From NCBI GenBank assembly GCA_017654935.2, contig CM065682.1, forward strand, positions 36,255,351 to 36,319,350: DNA of 64,000 nt. The letters run 5' to 3'. Made by a program: the position numbers and the translations under genes. Shown one piece after another: positions 9,600 through 21,030 of this stretch; the first letter of the stretch is position 1, and each line of letters starts with the position of its first letter. This stretch comes from Phymorhynchus buccinoides (Eukaryota > Mollusca > Gastropoda > Neogastropoda > Raphitomidae). Below the pieces are notes generated by a model that saw only the letters and a list, made by a program, of their open reading frames with translations, searched no databases and was not told the DNA's origin.

Positions 9600-11640
9600 A
9601 ACAAATCATACCAACACATAAGTGGTTTCAGACCCTATGCATTTAATACGATCTGTACTTATTTATTTGTCTGTCTGTTTGTTTGTTTGTCTATTTAATT
9701 GATTTTTATTTCGTTTTATTTTCTTCTTTACCCGAGACCAGGGATGTATAGGAGACAAAATATGATTTAGCTGAGCCAGAACTATATATAGGCCCTACAG
9801 ACGTAAGTCCCTAGTTCCGTTTCTTGACTAGCCAGTAGATCTAGACCAAGTAAAAAACTGTTTCAAAGTACATAAAATCAACTCTGACACACTACAAAAA
9901 AAATGGCGAAAAACGTGAGTATTCTGTTAATTGTTACAGTGACAAGAGCGGGTCCATACCTCAAAAACACCTACAAATCTTGATGATTATCAGACCAAGC
10001 ATAGGCCTACAGGGAATCTCCGAATGTTTCATAGATCTAGATCTACTTGTTTTGCTTCCGATACATTTATTGTATTTTTTTTTTTTTAAACTTCGATATT
10101 CTTGTTGTTATAAACTCCGCGAAACTCCACAGAACAAATCTAGATCAAAATAATAATATTTGTTTCAGTAAATAACGAATGAAAAAGCATTTACTGGCCG
10201 AGTCTGAGACTCTAATCACTGAAAAAGGCCTCCATCGAACGTCAGCCAAAATGGCAAGCTCTGAATGCGGTCTACCACCTTTTGCTTCGAACAGCGATTT
10301 CGCTTACAATGGTGGTTAGTCATGCAGTACATCGTTTAAAAGAGGAAAAAATGAACTTTTTAAGCATGTGCTCCTCAAGATGTATTTTTTCGAAATGAAT
10401 CTTGGATGTGCTTTGAAACACATTGCTATGTTCTGATTCCTTGATCTTGCGGTCTTAATCGACCCCTATCTCTTTGATATGAACATCGACTAATAGCGGA
10501 AAGCGTTAAGTTTCTGTTGGTGTAACGGATATTTTAATTGGTCCACAAGCGAAAACGCTAAACCCGTTTGTCAGGAGAAGCCGTTTCTGGTACTGGCATA
10601 GCGAGCGTCAAAACTTTGGTCATACCGTGATTTTATCGTCACCTCCGTCTCCTGTCATCGCTAGTTGTTCAAAGTAACCAACATTCTTCCACACAGAATC
10701 CCCATCGACGTAAGCAGGAAAGATTGTTTTATTTACCGACGTGTGTTTCTTTGGCATGCATGGAGTACTCAGTAAGAAATCAGAAGTTGAAAAGTAGTGA
10801 AATTTGTAGCAGTCGGACAGTGTTTCACAGCGTCATTAGAGACGTGGCCCTACCTAGTCACAGGAAATGAAAGCGAGAGGATAAGCCTATCGAGTAAGTT
10901 GTCTAATGTAAGCTTCTTCGCCGACGATGTGCGAAATTTAGTCTAGATCTATCCTAACACTGTCAGTTTCAGCAATAGTAGGCCTACACCATTCACTATT
11001 CTTTTCTGCCTGATCTAGCGAGTGTGATCGAATTTACTAGAAATAGTATTGCAGATAAGTAATATTAATAATATTATAGCCAATTTAGTAGTGCAACGTA
11101 GTCTACTCTTTATGTGTTAATTAATAGGAAAATAAAAATAAGGCTAGGAGTACTAGGATAGATCCCGTTCGAAAGTCAACACTCGGCGTGTTGCTAGACT
11201 TGTAAAGTAAGGTCTATAGAAAAATGTCGTCCTAATCAGGCTAATGCTGTTAAAGTGTTGTTATTGAATAAGTTAGACTAGGTATATGATGCAAGCACAA
11301 GACTAGATATATAGTAGGCTGCATTGCAAAACAACAGCCACAACTTCAGCTTGTATGGCTGTGGGTCTCTTTTATCTGGTGGTGTGTGTTGTTTTGATTG
11401 AGCAGACTCGGCTCCCAGTGACAAGATATAAACGTTGGCTGCATCATACGACTCCGAAGAGGATACACACCAACGGCATGTATGTGGTAGAAGCTCCTTG
11501 GCAAAATATTCAAAGGATTGATTGCGGCCACACACACTACGTGACACAGTGAGTGAGTTGACAGTTACAGCAATGTAGCCTTATCTTCATCGCGCATGTG
11601 TCTGTGTGTGTGTGTGCGACTGTGTGATTGTCTGCGCGCA
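9600..11640. other. Possible intron or 5' region of the UBX gene; nothing certain
   Basis: Sequence of mixed composition without obvious TE homology. 'ATGGCGAAAAAC' followed by GTGAGT at 9904-9921 could be a tiny first exon. A plus-strand frame at 11355-11552 starts with a hydrophobic leader (MAVGLFYLVVCVVLIEQ) and runs to a possible donor. Neither resembles the N-terminus of UBXN8, so no exon is called. Confidence 0.35.
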
Positions 11641-11644
11641 TGAC

Positions 11645-11645
<1 letters not shown>

Positions 11646-11743
<98 letters not shown>

Positions 11744-11768
11744 GTGTGTGTGCGTGTGTGTGTGTGTT
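11646..11768. repeat. (GT)n / (GC)n microsatellite
   Basis: Over 120 bp of nearly pure GT with a CG-alternating core at about 11685-11700. Potential Z-DNA-forming tract. Confidence 0.97.
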
Positions 11769-12224
11769 CTTCAAAAAAGTATCCACAATCAACAGTTTTT
11801 TGTTGTTGTTTTATACCGTTAGTGTTTAATTTTCCATCATCAGATTGGCTGTGTGCTACAGCTGAGGGTTACTGAAGAGAACTGTGCAAATTTATCAATA
11901 CAATGATTTGACCCAAAAAATCAAAATGTAGTTATTAATAATTTTTAAAAAATCTAGATTTGGCATCACTACATCACAAAGCTGAAAGTATTTGCCTGAT
12001 TTTTAAAAAAATGTAGACGTGGCCTATAACTTTAGAAGCTGTCACAGCACAAAGCAAAAACTGAACTATCTAGCCCATTCTATGGTTTGTGAAATATTGT
12101 GCACACGCACATACATGTGTGTATGTGTGTGTGTGCGTCACATGTGTGTGTGTGTGTGCGCGCACGCTTTGCTGAACAGGCTTTCCCCTCATGTGGATGC
12201 TGGTGCGGGTCGTTCAAACAAATA

Positions 12225-12350
12225 GTTTTTCCACCTTCTAGAAGTTTGGTGCTTGTGACTTCCTCTAATCTGTAACTCCCATTGATTATGCCTTTTCCCA
12301 TTTTTAATCTTATAGTCAGTCTTTCTGCCTTACTGGTTCATTCTCCCTTT
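12225..12350 (+). repeat. Interspersed repeat (family B), diverged copy 1
   Basis: The block 'ttccaccttctagaagttt' then 'gcttgtgacttcctctaatc' matches 16248-16370 ('cccccactttctggaagttc', 'gcttgtagcttcctctaatc'). The nearby plus-strand frame at 12282-12569 lies partly in this repeat and is not accepted as a gene. Confidence 0.65.
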
Positions 12351-12656
12351 GTTCTGAAACTCTTACAGAGATTTTGTCCTACTGACAAGCTGGGCCTAAC
12401 TATTTTTATGTTTGTTTTTGGTACTTATTGTGTATGCCTTTTCCCATGTTTGAAAACTATTTTAATAATTTCTATCAATTACATAAGAAACAAAGAAGGT
12501 TGGGGGTTGGGGTGTCACAGCACAAGCTGCAGTTACTATTTGTTTAAAACATATGCATTATTTTACTAATACATGATAAACTTTTGAATAGTGTGACTGA
12601 TAAATTGATTTAGCTAATGGAAAAAATTACATAACAGCCATTCTGTCAAATTTTTT

Positions 12657-12700
12657 CAGGGAAGTCCCCGGGGAGAGAGTTCTCTCCCCCGGTAGGATAT
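12657..12700. repeat. Short palindromic repeat (family P), copy 1
   Basis: 'gggaagtccccggggagaga' followed by 'gttctctcccccggtagga'. An inverted copy is at 54430-54473. The core gggagagag/ttctctccc is self-complementary. Confidence 0.75.
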
Positions 12701-13842
12701 TTTAAAATCCTTTTATATAACAGAGCCCTTGCCCTTTGACCTGAATATACAAGTCAAAAATAATAATAGTCTATTATAGAAGGGGACACAATGACAGGGA
12801 CACACCGACACTGTGATATATAGAGATGGGACACATATATGGTAGCATATAGGGACATGGATGTATGGAGACAAGGACATAATTATAAGGACGAGGACAC
12901 AATTACGGGGACACACAGACAATGTCATGTTGATGTAGAGATGGGGGCACATCGCACTTATCCCTACAGAGATAGCACAGTTCAATGTAAAAGAAACGTC
13001 TCTGGTATTGATTTTGTGGAGATTCCTTGCCCAAATGGTTGGCCCTGCCTCCAATCTTCTATCCAAGAGAGATTTTAAAGTGTTAATGTTGATAATAATA
13101 TCCAAAAGCCAACAACTCTCCTAAGTTGCATCACCAAAAGCAATTGCAAAATCCCTCTCCGTGTAATCACCCACACTGGGGTTTAGCATGATTTTTATTA
13201 TGATATATTGGATAACCTGTAGTAGAAGTTAAGGCCATTCGTACCAACTAACTGCACGATTTAATCAATACGTTTCATGTGTGTCGTGTCAAGCATTCTG
13301 AGCTGAGTAGAGGCAATGGATAATATTACTAAGTAGACTATTAGATCTGGAAGCGAAACGAAAAGTAAGCGAATAGATCTGCAATGTAAACCGGTTGCCT
13401 TTGAATACTTCCAACAAAAATAGAACGGTCAGTGGAAGATGGACTAATAAGATAATGTTTTCTGAAGGTTGAAATACCAATAGTGCATAAATTGTAATGT
13501 TTGCCGTTCAGTTCCAACAGTTTCATTTGTGATTTAAATCTATTACAGTGATTAAAGAAAACAAAATGCAACAATCTACAATCGAATGAATTTAATGAAT
13601 AGATCTACACCTAAACACAGGGGCGCTTACTGTTTTGAGAAAGTTTATTTTATCTCCCTTTTCGGGGAAGAAAATAGTTCATTTTTAAAACGTCAAATGC
13701 TCTTTATTGTACCCTAGATGGAGGTTAATAATAGTAAAATTACATTATTTTCGATTTCTACCAAAATTCTGTGACAATGGAATATAGTCCCGCGGGGCAT
13801 TGTAGGTCAGTGAAAGAATTTTTTACCCTAGAATGTCACCTA
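12701..13842. other. No gene seen
   Basis: Contains a locally repetitive 'ggacac' stretch at 12780-12950 (variants of 'gggacacaatgac'), otherwise unremarkable AT-rich sequence. Short frames on both strands are not supported. Confidence 0.5.
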
Positions 13843-14931
13843 CCAGCCTGCAAAACCACCACAGAAACACAAGAGGGTGAGTGCAAATACAAGGAATCTT
13901 TAGGATCCAGAAGCCAACCCCCCTAGCTTGGAAACCCACCACAGAAACCCAAGAGGGTGAGTGCAAATACAAAGAATCTTTAGGATCCAGAAGCCAACCC
14001 CCCAACCTGCAAAACCACCACAGAAACACAAGAGGGTGAGTGCAAATACAAGGAATCTTTAGGATCCAGAAGCCAACCCCCTAGCTTGCAAACCCACCAC
14101 AGAAACCCAAGAGGGTGAGTGCAAATACAAAGAATCTTTAGGATCCAGAAGCCAACCCCCCAGCCTGCAAAACCACCACAGAAACACAAGAGGGTGAGTG
14201 CAAATACAAAGAATCTTTAGGATCCAGAAGCCAACCCCCCAGCCTGCAAACCCACCACAGAAACACAAGAGGGTGAGTGCAAATACAAAGAATCTTTAGG
14301 ATCCAGAAGCCAACCCCCCAGCCTACAAACCCACCACTGAAACCCAAGAGGGTGAGTGCAAATACAAAGAATCTTTAGGATCCAGAAGCCAACCCCCCAG
14401 CCTGCAAACCCACCACAGAAACCCAAGAGGGTGAGTGCAAATACAAAGAATCTTTAGGATCCAGAAGCCAACCCCCCAACCTGCAAAACCACCACAGAAA
14501 CACAAGAGGGTGAGTGCAAATACAAGGAATCTTTAGGATCCAGAAGCCAACCCCCTAGCTTGCAAACCCACCACAGAAACCCAAGAGGGTGAGTGCAAAT
14601 ACAAGGAATCTTTAGGATCCAGAAGCCAACCCCCCAGCCTACAAACCCACCACTGAAACCCAAGAGGGTGAGTGCAAATACAAGGAATCTTTAGGATCCA
14701 GAAGCCAACCCCCCAGCCTGCAAACCCACCACAGAAATCCTAGAGGGTGAGTGCAAATACAAGGAATCTTTAGGATCCAGAAGCCAACCCCCCAGCCTGC
14801 AAACCCACCACAGAAATCCTAGAGGGTGAGTGCAAATACAAGGAATCTTTAGGATCCAGAAGCCAACCCCCCAGCCTGCAAACCCCCCACAGAAACCCCA
14901 GAGGGTGAGTGCAAATGCAATTAATCTTTAG
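13843..14931. repeat. Satellite/minisatellite, 79-bp unit, about 14 copies
   Basis: Head-to-tail array with spacing of exactly 79 bp. Each unit carries 'aggatccagaagccaaccc' and 'aagagggtgagtgcaaatac'. Unit variants (cacaag, cccaag, tcctag) recur in order: units 3-4 match units 9-10, and units 7 and 11 match. This indicates segmental duplication inside the array. Since 79 is not a multiple of 3, the repeated 69-codon minus-strand frames are artefacts of the array. Confidence 0.97.
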
Positions 14932-15584
14932 CGATACAGTGAAAACCAGATACCTCCAAAATGGGTACATGTATATTTTTAAAAAAGTGGATAATTCTGA
15001 ATTATTTTTTTGTCCCAATTTAACCATTGTCATGGCAAAAACCTTTTTTTAAATCTCAAAACACCAGCCATCTCAATATGAATTTCAGTCGTTTCAATTT
15101 TGATTGAACCTGATTTTCACTGTATTTATCAGGGCTCCCAATCGTCCCGCAAAACAAGGGGTCCCAGGGACTCCTTCACTTACAATATAGAGGGTCCTGG
15201 AGGCGAGATAGAGGGTCCCAGTCGCATTGCGAATGCTAACAAGAATTTTTCTAGTGCATCCATGGGACCCCCTGCACATTCTTTTAGAGGGTCCTTTAGA
15301 ATTTATATAGTTTTTTATGTAATTGTTTTGAAGATGAAACACTCCACGTATGAAAAACATCTCCACGTATGAAAAAATAAGTAGACTAACATTCTTGTTT
15401 TACAAGACCTTATTTAATGAATGGCGAAATCGATGATTCTTTTCATACAAGAAGATAATTAATTGAATGGGTCTTTGATTTCAGTACACACCTGTACTTC
15501 ACAAATTGTACAAAAGTAGTCTATATCAAGTGTTTATTTGGTAACAGCTCTTTTTATGACTAGCAGTATGTATGTCGGTCTGTC
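14932..15584. other. No gene; G/C-motif repeat at 15128-15300
   Basis: The part at 15128-15300 contains several 'agagggtccc' motifs on both strands and looks like a diverged TE end. The remainder is AT-rich. Confidence 0.5.
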
Positions 15585-15780
15585 GTTTCTGTCTATGACT
15601 GCCATACAGCAGAGGGAATAGCTGCTATTCTGGATGGCTGGGCTAGAATAACTGATTTTGTTACAGTACGAGGTGCCTTGCCCAGGGTGCATCTCCACCT
15701 TCTCAGCGAAAAGAATTTGAGGTAGATGGCGTTTGGAAGTGTTCCCAAAGGCCAACCAATCCCTTTGGCTGCAACCTAAA
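15585..15780 (+). repeat. Interspersed repeat (family C), copy 1
   Basis: Shared with 25718-25875: 'gccttgcccagggt', 'acatccccac'-type, and 'aggccaaccaat' blocks in the same order and orientation. A short third piece, 'ccaaccaatcccttaggc', is near 26362. Class unknown. Confidence 0.7.
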
Positions 15781-16199
15781 AGCCAGTGCAAATGCCCATA
15801 TTGTCCACGCGGATATAATCAAGAAATAAAAGAAAGAAGGAAAGAATATACGGATATGCCTGTATTTACGCAAATCCGTCTATTTATTTCCTTCTTTCTT
15901 TTACTTATTGATTATTTCCAGCGCAGAAAATATCCGGATGTACTGTGTGTATGCGCTTAGAGTCATAGCGATAGTCATCCACAAAAGACTAAGTTGTACC
16001 ATGAATTTCCATTACTGTAGTCAGTGTAGAAAATCAGTTATTGTAGAACTGAACAGTACCCCCCAAAAAAGAAACACAGTGAAGTCTTCATAATCATGTC
16101 TTTTACTTTGTGTCTATGCTGTTAATTAAAAAAAACACCTTTGATTTAAAAATCAACAACTGATGATAGTTTGTGCAATTTGTGAAAAGTTTTCATGTT

Positions 16200-16530
16200 G
16201 TTCCATGAACTCCCCATGGGGGTACCGGGGGATCTTTCATTAAAAATGTTCCCCCACTTTCTGGAAGTTCTGTGCTTGTAGCTTCCTCTAATCTGCCACA
16301 CTCTTTGACTCTGCCCTTTCCATTTGCTTTCTATCATCTACTATCTTTCTGACTAATTGTTCCATTCTCCTGCCTTTAAAAAAAAAATCCAAATAATTTT
16401 TCTCCTTTGAGCTCCTCCGAAATCGGAATGTGTCTGCTGTGCGCAGCGGGGAGGCCAGTGAAGACTGAAAACCGGACACATGCGTACCTTGCCCATTATG
16501 GCCTAGGAACGCAGAAGAAGAAGAAGAAGA
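16200..16530 (+). mobile_element. SINE-like repeat (family B) with an (AAG)n tail
   Basis: It shares its first part with 12225-12350 and ends in 'ggcctaggaacgcag' followed by about six AAG repeats (about 16513-16532). A simple-repeat tail is typical of a retroposed SINE. It stops about 25 bp before the UBX exon. Confidence 0.6.
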
Positions 16531-16554
16531 AGAGATTCAATGAACTGTTACCAG

Positions 16555-16671
16555 GTAATAACGCTGCCGGAGGAGTCCTCAGAAGATGAGCCAGTTGCTG
16601 TCTTGGTGCTGTTGCGGTCCCCCATACAGACGGTGTACCAGCGGCGCTTCAGACACAGTGACACTGTGCAG
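16555..16671 (+). CDS. UBXN8: UBX-domain protein (UBXN8-like), exon with the first half of the UBX domain
   Basis: 117 bp or 39 codons, phase 0 at the donor CAG|GTGGGT. The translation begins VITLPEESSEDEPVAVLV, then LLRSPIQTVYQRRFRHSDTVQ. It reads directly into TLLDFMTVSGF in the next exon, forming a complete UBX fold (ubiquitin-like beta-grasp that binds the p97/VCP N-domain). The TLPEE linker plus the RRF..S...Q / LLDFM..G pattern is closest to UBXN8 (UBXD6), an ER-membrane adaptor that tethers p97 for ER-associated degradation. The acceptor is unclear: the obvious AG at 16553-16554 is preceded by the purine-rich SINE tail, not by a polypyrimidine tract. An in-frame ATG at 16540 could alternatively begin a short product. 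Upstream exons for the transmembrane and coiled-coil parts were not found. Confidence 0.85.
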
Positions 16672-16876
16672 GTGGGTACTGTAATCAGTCAGTCAGCGTT
16701 CCTTGACTTGGAAAGCACTGACACACTGAGAAACTTTGCCAAGAGTAACTCAATTTCAGTGTCAAGAATACTCATTTTATAGCCAATATCTCTGACAAGA
16801 AAAGAAGCTTTTCTGTAGCACCATGTTCCCTTGTTCAGCATTGACTTGTGGCTCAGTTTCAGTGTTTTTTGTTTGC

Positions 16877-17030
16877 GTACCCTGGCTAAAAAACCCTCCA
16901 GGGATCATCCAAACAGTGGAAGCATTTGAACACTATGGTGCAAGTGCATCAGCTACAGATGAGAACATTACATGTGTGACCGATTTTGATTACCCTGCCA
17001 CGTGGGCAGCCACACTCCGACTTCGGGTGA
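16877..17030 (+). repeat. Interspersed repeat (family A), copy 2, in the UBX intron
   Basis: Matches 2656-2806 over about 150 bp: 'gtaccctggctaaaa', 'gaacactatggtgcaag' and 'ggcagccacactccg' blocks in the same order. Confidence 0.7.
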
Positions 17031-17465
17031 TCATTGTGTTTAAAACCCAGTCTACCACACATAAACTAATCAATGATGTCACCAGAATTTTTATTATAGT
17101 TTGCTTTGTGTGCAAATACTTCCTTCTGTTTCTGTGTACATGGCGCATTGAAATAAATTATGACGTCGAAAAGGTAAAATGACGTCAAATGACAGACAAT
17201 TGTGCTTTGTGGAAGTTTTTGAAGCAATTGCGTGAAGTTCTACTAGCTTATTTTGATCACAGCGTCTTTATCTTTTGGAATTGCGGTTAATGAAGTTGGT
17301 GAGTCTTGTACTATGTACATGTATAAGCAAAAAATCTCCAAATCGATTAAAAAACAAAATTGAATTACATCTGTATTGCATGCGGGCGGCGATCTGATCC
17401 ACGTATCTACTGCAGCTTCTAAGCATGTTGTTTCTCACCAAATTGCTGGTTTGTGTTCTCCTCAG

Positions 17466-17627
17466 ACTCTGCTGGACTTCATGACAGTGAGCGGGTTCAC
17501 CCAGTCGTTCAACACGCTATGCACGTCTTACCCTCGTCATGACCTGGGCCACGACGTTCATCAGACTCTCCAGGAGTTGGGCTTCACTCGAAGGGTCACC
17601 CTCAACATCGAGGAAAAAGACTTGTGA
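17466..17627 (+). CDS. UBXN8: UBX-domain protein (UBXN8-like), terminal exon
   Basis: 162 bp, 53 residues plus stop TGA, after the acceptor TTCTCCTCAG. The translation starts TLLDFMTVSGFTQSF, continues LCTSYPRHDLG, and ends LQELGFTRRVTLNIEEKDL. The S/T-(F/Y)-P-R motif is the conserved p97-contacting loop of UBX domains, here SYPRHDL. The end ..VTLNIEEKD matches the C-terminus of vertebrate UBXN8, which also stops just after the UBX domain. The phase agrees with the preceding exon across a 794-bp intron. The coding frame is intact. Confidence 0.92.
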   Translation, partial: TLLDFMTVSGFTQSFNTLCTSYPRHDLGHDVHQTLQELGFTRRVTLNIEEKDL

Positions 17628-17745
17628 TGACTGAACTGCTGTTTTACTTCTATGAACGCTGAGGTTGAAGTCACCCTCAACATTGAGGAAAAAAGTTTTG
17701 TGATCACTGATGACTGAACTGCTGTTTTATTTCTGTGTACACCAA
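17595..17745 (+). repeat. Duplication of the UBX exon end into its own 3' UTR
   Basis: The segment 'gtcaccctcaacatcgagg' to 'tgactgaactgctgttttac' is repeated 75 bp downstream (from 17670) with a few changes. The second copy lies after the stop codon and is non-coding. Confidence 0.85.
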
Positions 17746-18400
17746 GGAGGTAGATCTGGTTCACTCATTTGAGGGGTACTTATTTTATTTAAAAAAATGT
17801 TTGACTGGTTTGTAATTAATTGACCTGTAATGTCCAATGAATGTTGAGGAGAAAGTATGCTGGCACTGAATTGCTTACTTTCAGTTTTGTTTTGTGCATT
17901 CTGTGCAAGGAAGTTTGCTGCATTTTCCTGTGGGATGTTGTTTTAATTTGCTGTTTGAAAAAACCAAAAAAACCAATGGGCTCTTCTGGTGGCTCTATGG
18001 AAGAATCTTTCCTGGCTTATTTTATTTCCCTTGATTAAATAGAAGGCATCTATTTTTGCTACATGTGTGCACGCAAGCTAGAGAGAGAGAGAGCTTGAGC
18101 AAACTGGTGGTAAATCCACCAGAAGCACTCATTGACCTGTTTTGTACCCACAAACAGTGTGATAAAGGGAAAATGCTTAGTTCATTTGTTGGTTACTTTA
18201 CAACTTGTGAGAGACTGCTTTATAATGGACAGACAAGACTGCCATTATTTTGTCTTCAGTACAGAGTCCAGCAGAAAGCTTTGTGACCACTAATTATTTA
18301 TCCATTATCACTGATTATGCACAAAGGTTATGATGATGTTCGTGCTGCCTTCAATCAAGGTGTACCTGTATATGCTTTGTTACAAATATTTATCAAACAA

Positions 18401-18406
18401 AATAAA
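18401..18406 (+). promoter_or_regulatory. Possible polyadenylation signal of the UBX gene
   Basis: AATAAA about 775 bp after the stop codon, in an otherwise exon-free, AT-rich stretch. The cleavage site is not determined. Confidence 0.4.
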
Positions 18407-18719
18407 AAACACTTGATTTATGTATTTGTGTGTGTTTTGACATGGATGTTAGATTGACAGCAAGAAAAAACAGCTTTGAAGAAACAACATCAATAAAAAA
18501 AAAAACTAAAAAAACACCACACCTTGATTTGTGCATGTGTGTGTGCGCGCGCACATGTGTGTGTGTGTATGCGTGTGTGCGCATATGTTCGGCCGCAATG
18601 CATGTGTGTACGTGTGTGTGTGCATACTTATATGTGTGTGGGTTTGTGTGTGTATGTGTGTGTTGCAACATACATAATGTGTGTGTGTGTGTTTTAAATT
18701 TAAACTAGCGCAACTCCGA

Positions 18720-19400
18720 GTACCGGTAACGCCTAGTAACGGTAACGCCTAGAAACAGTAACGCCAAGTACTGGTAACGCTGAGTACAGCAAATTTGAAG
18801 CAATTCGGTTAAGAAACCGCGGAGTTATAAGGCCCCGTTTCCCGTTGGCGCTGCTCTGAGAGTAACGCGCTCCCTAGTAACGGTAACGCCTAGTAACAGT
18901 AACGCCAAGTACTGGTAATGCTGAGTACAGCAAATTTGAAGCGATTCGGTTAAGAAACGGCGGAGTTATAAGGCCCTGTTTCCCGTTGGCGCTGCTCTGA
19001 GAATGACGCGCTCTCCAGATTCTCTTCAAATTTGCTGCCTGGCCACTGCAAGCCTGACAGCAAATTTGAAGCGATTCAGTTAAGAAACGGCGGAGTTATT
19101 TGTGAAAAGGTGAAGTGGCGTATATCGCGGGCGTTTATTAATCGATTCGCTTTCGGTTTCGCACACAGATAGTCACCATCCCCTTTCATCTACCTTCCAA
19201 ATTCGAAGGCAATCCGTCCAGAAATACCAGAGATACGGGCGCCGAGAGGCCGGCGGATACGCGTTTCGCGCATTTGCCAAACCGCGCAAATGGCACGTCC
19301 GCCTCGGTTGCCGTTGCTATCGCCCCGTTAGGGCTCATAGCAAATTTGAAGCGATTTGGTCGAAAAACGGCGGAGTTATAAGGCCCGTTTTGTGTTTCAC
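18720..19400 (+). mobile_element. Microsatellite-associated repeat (family H), copy 1
   Basis: It contains a 141-bp tandem unit (from 18732 and 18873) with 'ggtaacgcctagtaac' and 'aacggcggagttataaggcc' motifs, then a unique part, ending '..aaggcccgttttgtgtttc' against a CA tract. The inverted counterpart lies at 51889-52320. It encodes nothing recognisable. Location beside a microsatellite suggests a Helentron/'pearl'-like non-autonomous element (inference). Frames at 19186-19404 and 51816-52100 are the two orientations of the same repeat. Confidence 0.75.
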
Positions 19401-20239
19401 ACACACTTGCCTTTGTATTATATGATTGGTGGGGCTGCTACTATATCCTAGCTTTTTTGCATTCGTAGGATTATTTTGCATTAAGTGACAATAGCAATAT
19501 GAAATATATACAGGGATCTTTTAACTATTAACCAGCGTTTCTGGTGTTGGACAATGTATATAATTGTATACAGTATACATGTATTTATGTTAACCTGTTT
19601 ATTAGAATGCATGGTAGTTTTAGCGGATGGTTTTGTCTTTGGGATATTTTTTAGATTGTCATTAGCTTGTATGATTTTTAGGGTGCATTCTTTACTTGAG
19701 ACATGAATGTTATATTGACAGCAAGAAAAACCAGCTTTGAAGAAATGTACGCTTCTACTCTTTTTTCACATGTAATCTTTTGTTCAAATGTTTTTACATA
19801 TTTTTTAATGCTGAAAATAACAAGTGCTTTTTTTTTTTTAAGCAGGAGTCTATGTTTATAAAACTTGCTATTTGGGAAAAGACAACCTTGCTGGTTGTCG
19901 GATTATTTGGTTGAGTATATTTTTTTCTTGTTATTAATTCCCACCCATCCATCCTTCTCCTTCCCAGTGAAGCAATGAAGGTAGTGTGACAAAAACTTAC
20001 TAGGGTGTGTGCACGAAATGATACTTTTTTTAAAAAAAATCTTTCAACCCCAATGTTGCATTTATGCACCACAATGGTTTAACACCCATGTCACTAAAAG
20101 GCATCAAATCAGGGCCTGTTATTTCAAGATCTTATTTTTTTAATTTTGGAAGATAAGGATAGGCCTAATGGCATACATATCACACATGAATTCCCAATAT
20201 TGCAGATAGTTTATTTTCTCTACCCCGTTAAGTTTAAAG
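19401..20239. other. No gene seen
   Basis: A 50-bp piece near 19700-19748 ('gacatgaatgttatattgac' then 'agcaagaaaaaccagctttg') duplicates 18440-18488. The rest is AT-rich. The minus-strand frame at 19794-20072 is not supported. Confidence 0.5.
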
Positions 20240-20241
20240 GT

Positions 20242-20645
20242 ACAGTGGAATCCGCTTAATCGGCCACTTTTGGGACCAGGAAAAATATGGCCGATAAACC
20301 GAACATCGAGATACTGTATGACGCAATTATGCAAGTCAAAAGCAATGACGTCAAAATTAAATGTTGCAGTTCAAATTCAAATTCCTTCCCTTTTTGTGAT
20401 GTGTGTGTGTGTTTATTAATCCTACAACTTGACAGAAGCACGAGTAAAAGACAATGATTTTGTTTTCTTGAGTGATTTTAACACCATGCAGGGTCTTTCA
20501 ATTGACAACAGCTCACTTGCCAACTTCACACTCAACCATGTAACCGTCAAAAGCGTGTTGTCAGTTTGTCTGCCTCTGTTGTTCTCCCTCGCAAAAAGGG
20601 GTAAGCATGAAAAATTAGAGAGAAAAAGTGGCCAATAAAGCGAAA
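20242..20645. mobile_element. pogo-like MITE
   Basis: The left end CAGTGGAATCCGCTTAATCG preceded by TA, and the right end around 'aaagtggccaataaagcga', are imperfect inverted repeats. The interior has no transposase; the plus-strand frame at 20429-20638 is unlikely to be coding. Confidence 0.6.
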
Positions 20646-20954
20646 TTGAAGATTTCAGCTTTGGCCGTAAAAACGAACAAAATAACACATGCTTAAGAAG
20701 AAAAAATTCAGAGGGTTCTTGTCAGACTGACATTTCTGTCTGACATGTTTGTTTGCATCAAAAAGGAGTAATTGAAAAAAACCCGTTTCTTGTATATATT
20801 ATCAATCAAAACAGAAGTAATCCAATTATCACAAGCAAAACAAACTATATTTATATATGCAGAGAAAAACAGGAGTACAGAAAGGTAGGGCATATCAAAA
20901 GAAACAATAATAAAAATAGTATGTAACTTATATAATTGATCAAAAAAGAAATTG

Positions 20955-21030
<76 letters not shown>

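Noticed and set aside
11355..11552. 65-codon plus-strand frame with a signal-peptide-like start
   Set aside because: The hydrophobic start is suggestive, but no family match, no confirmed exon partner, and the opposite strand is open too.
13843..14931. CRISPR-like array
   Set aside because: Units are contiguous tandem repeats without unique spacers, and the genome is eukaryotic.
13823..15033. Series of 60-87 codon minus-strand frames with MCFCGGFAGWGVGFW-like repeats
   Set aside because: They arise from the 79-bp satellite; the unit is not a multiple of three and stops recur every few units.
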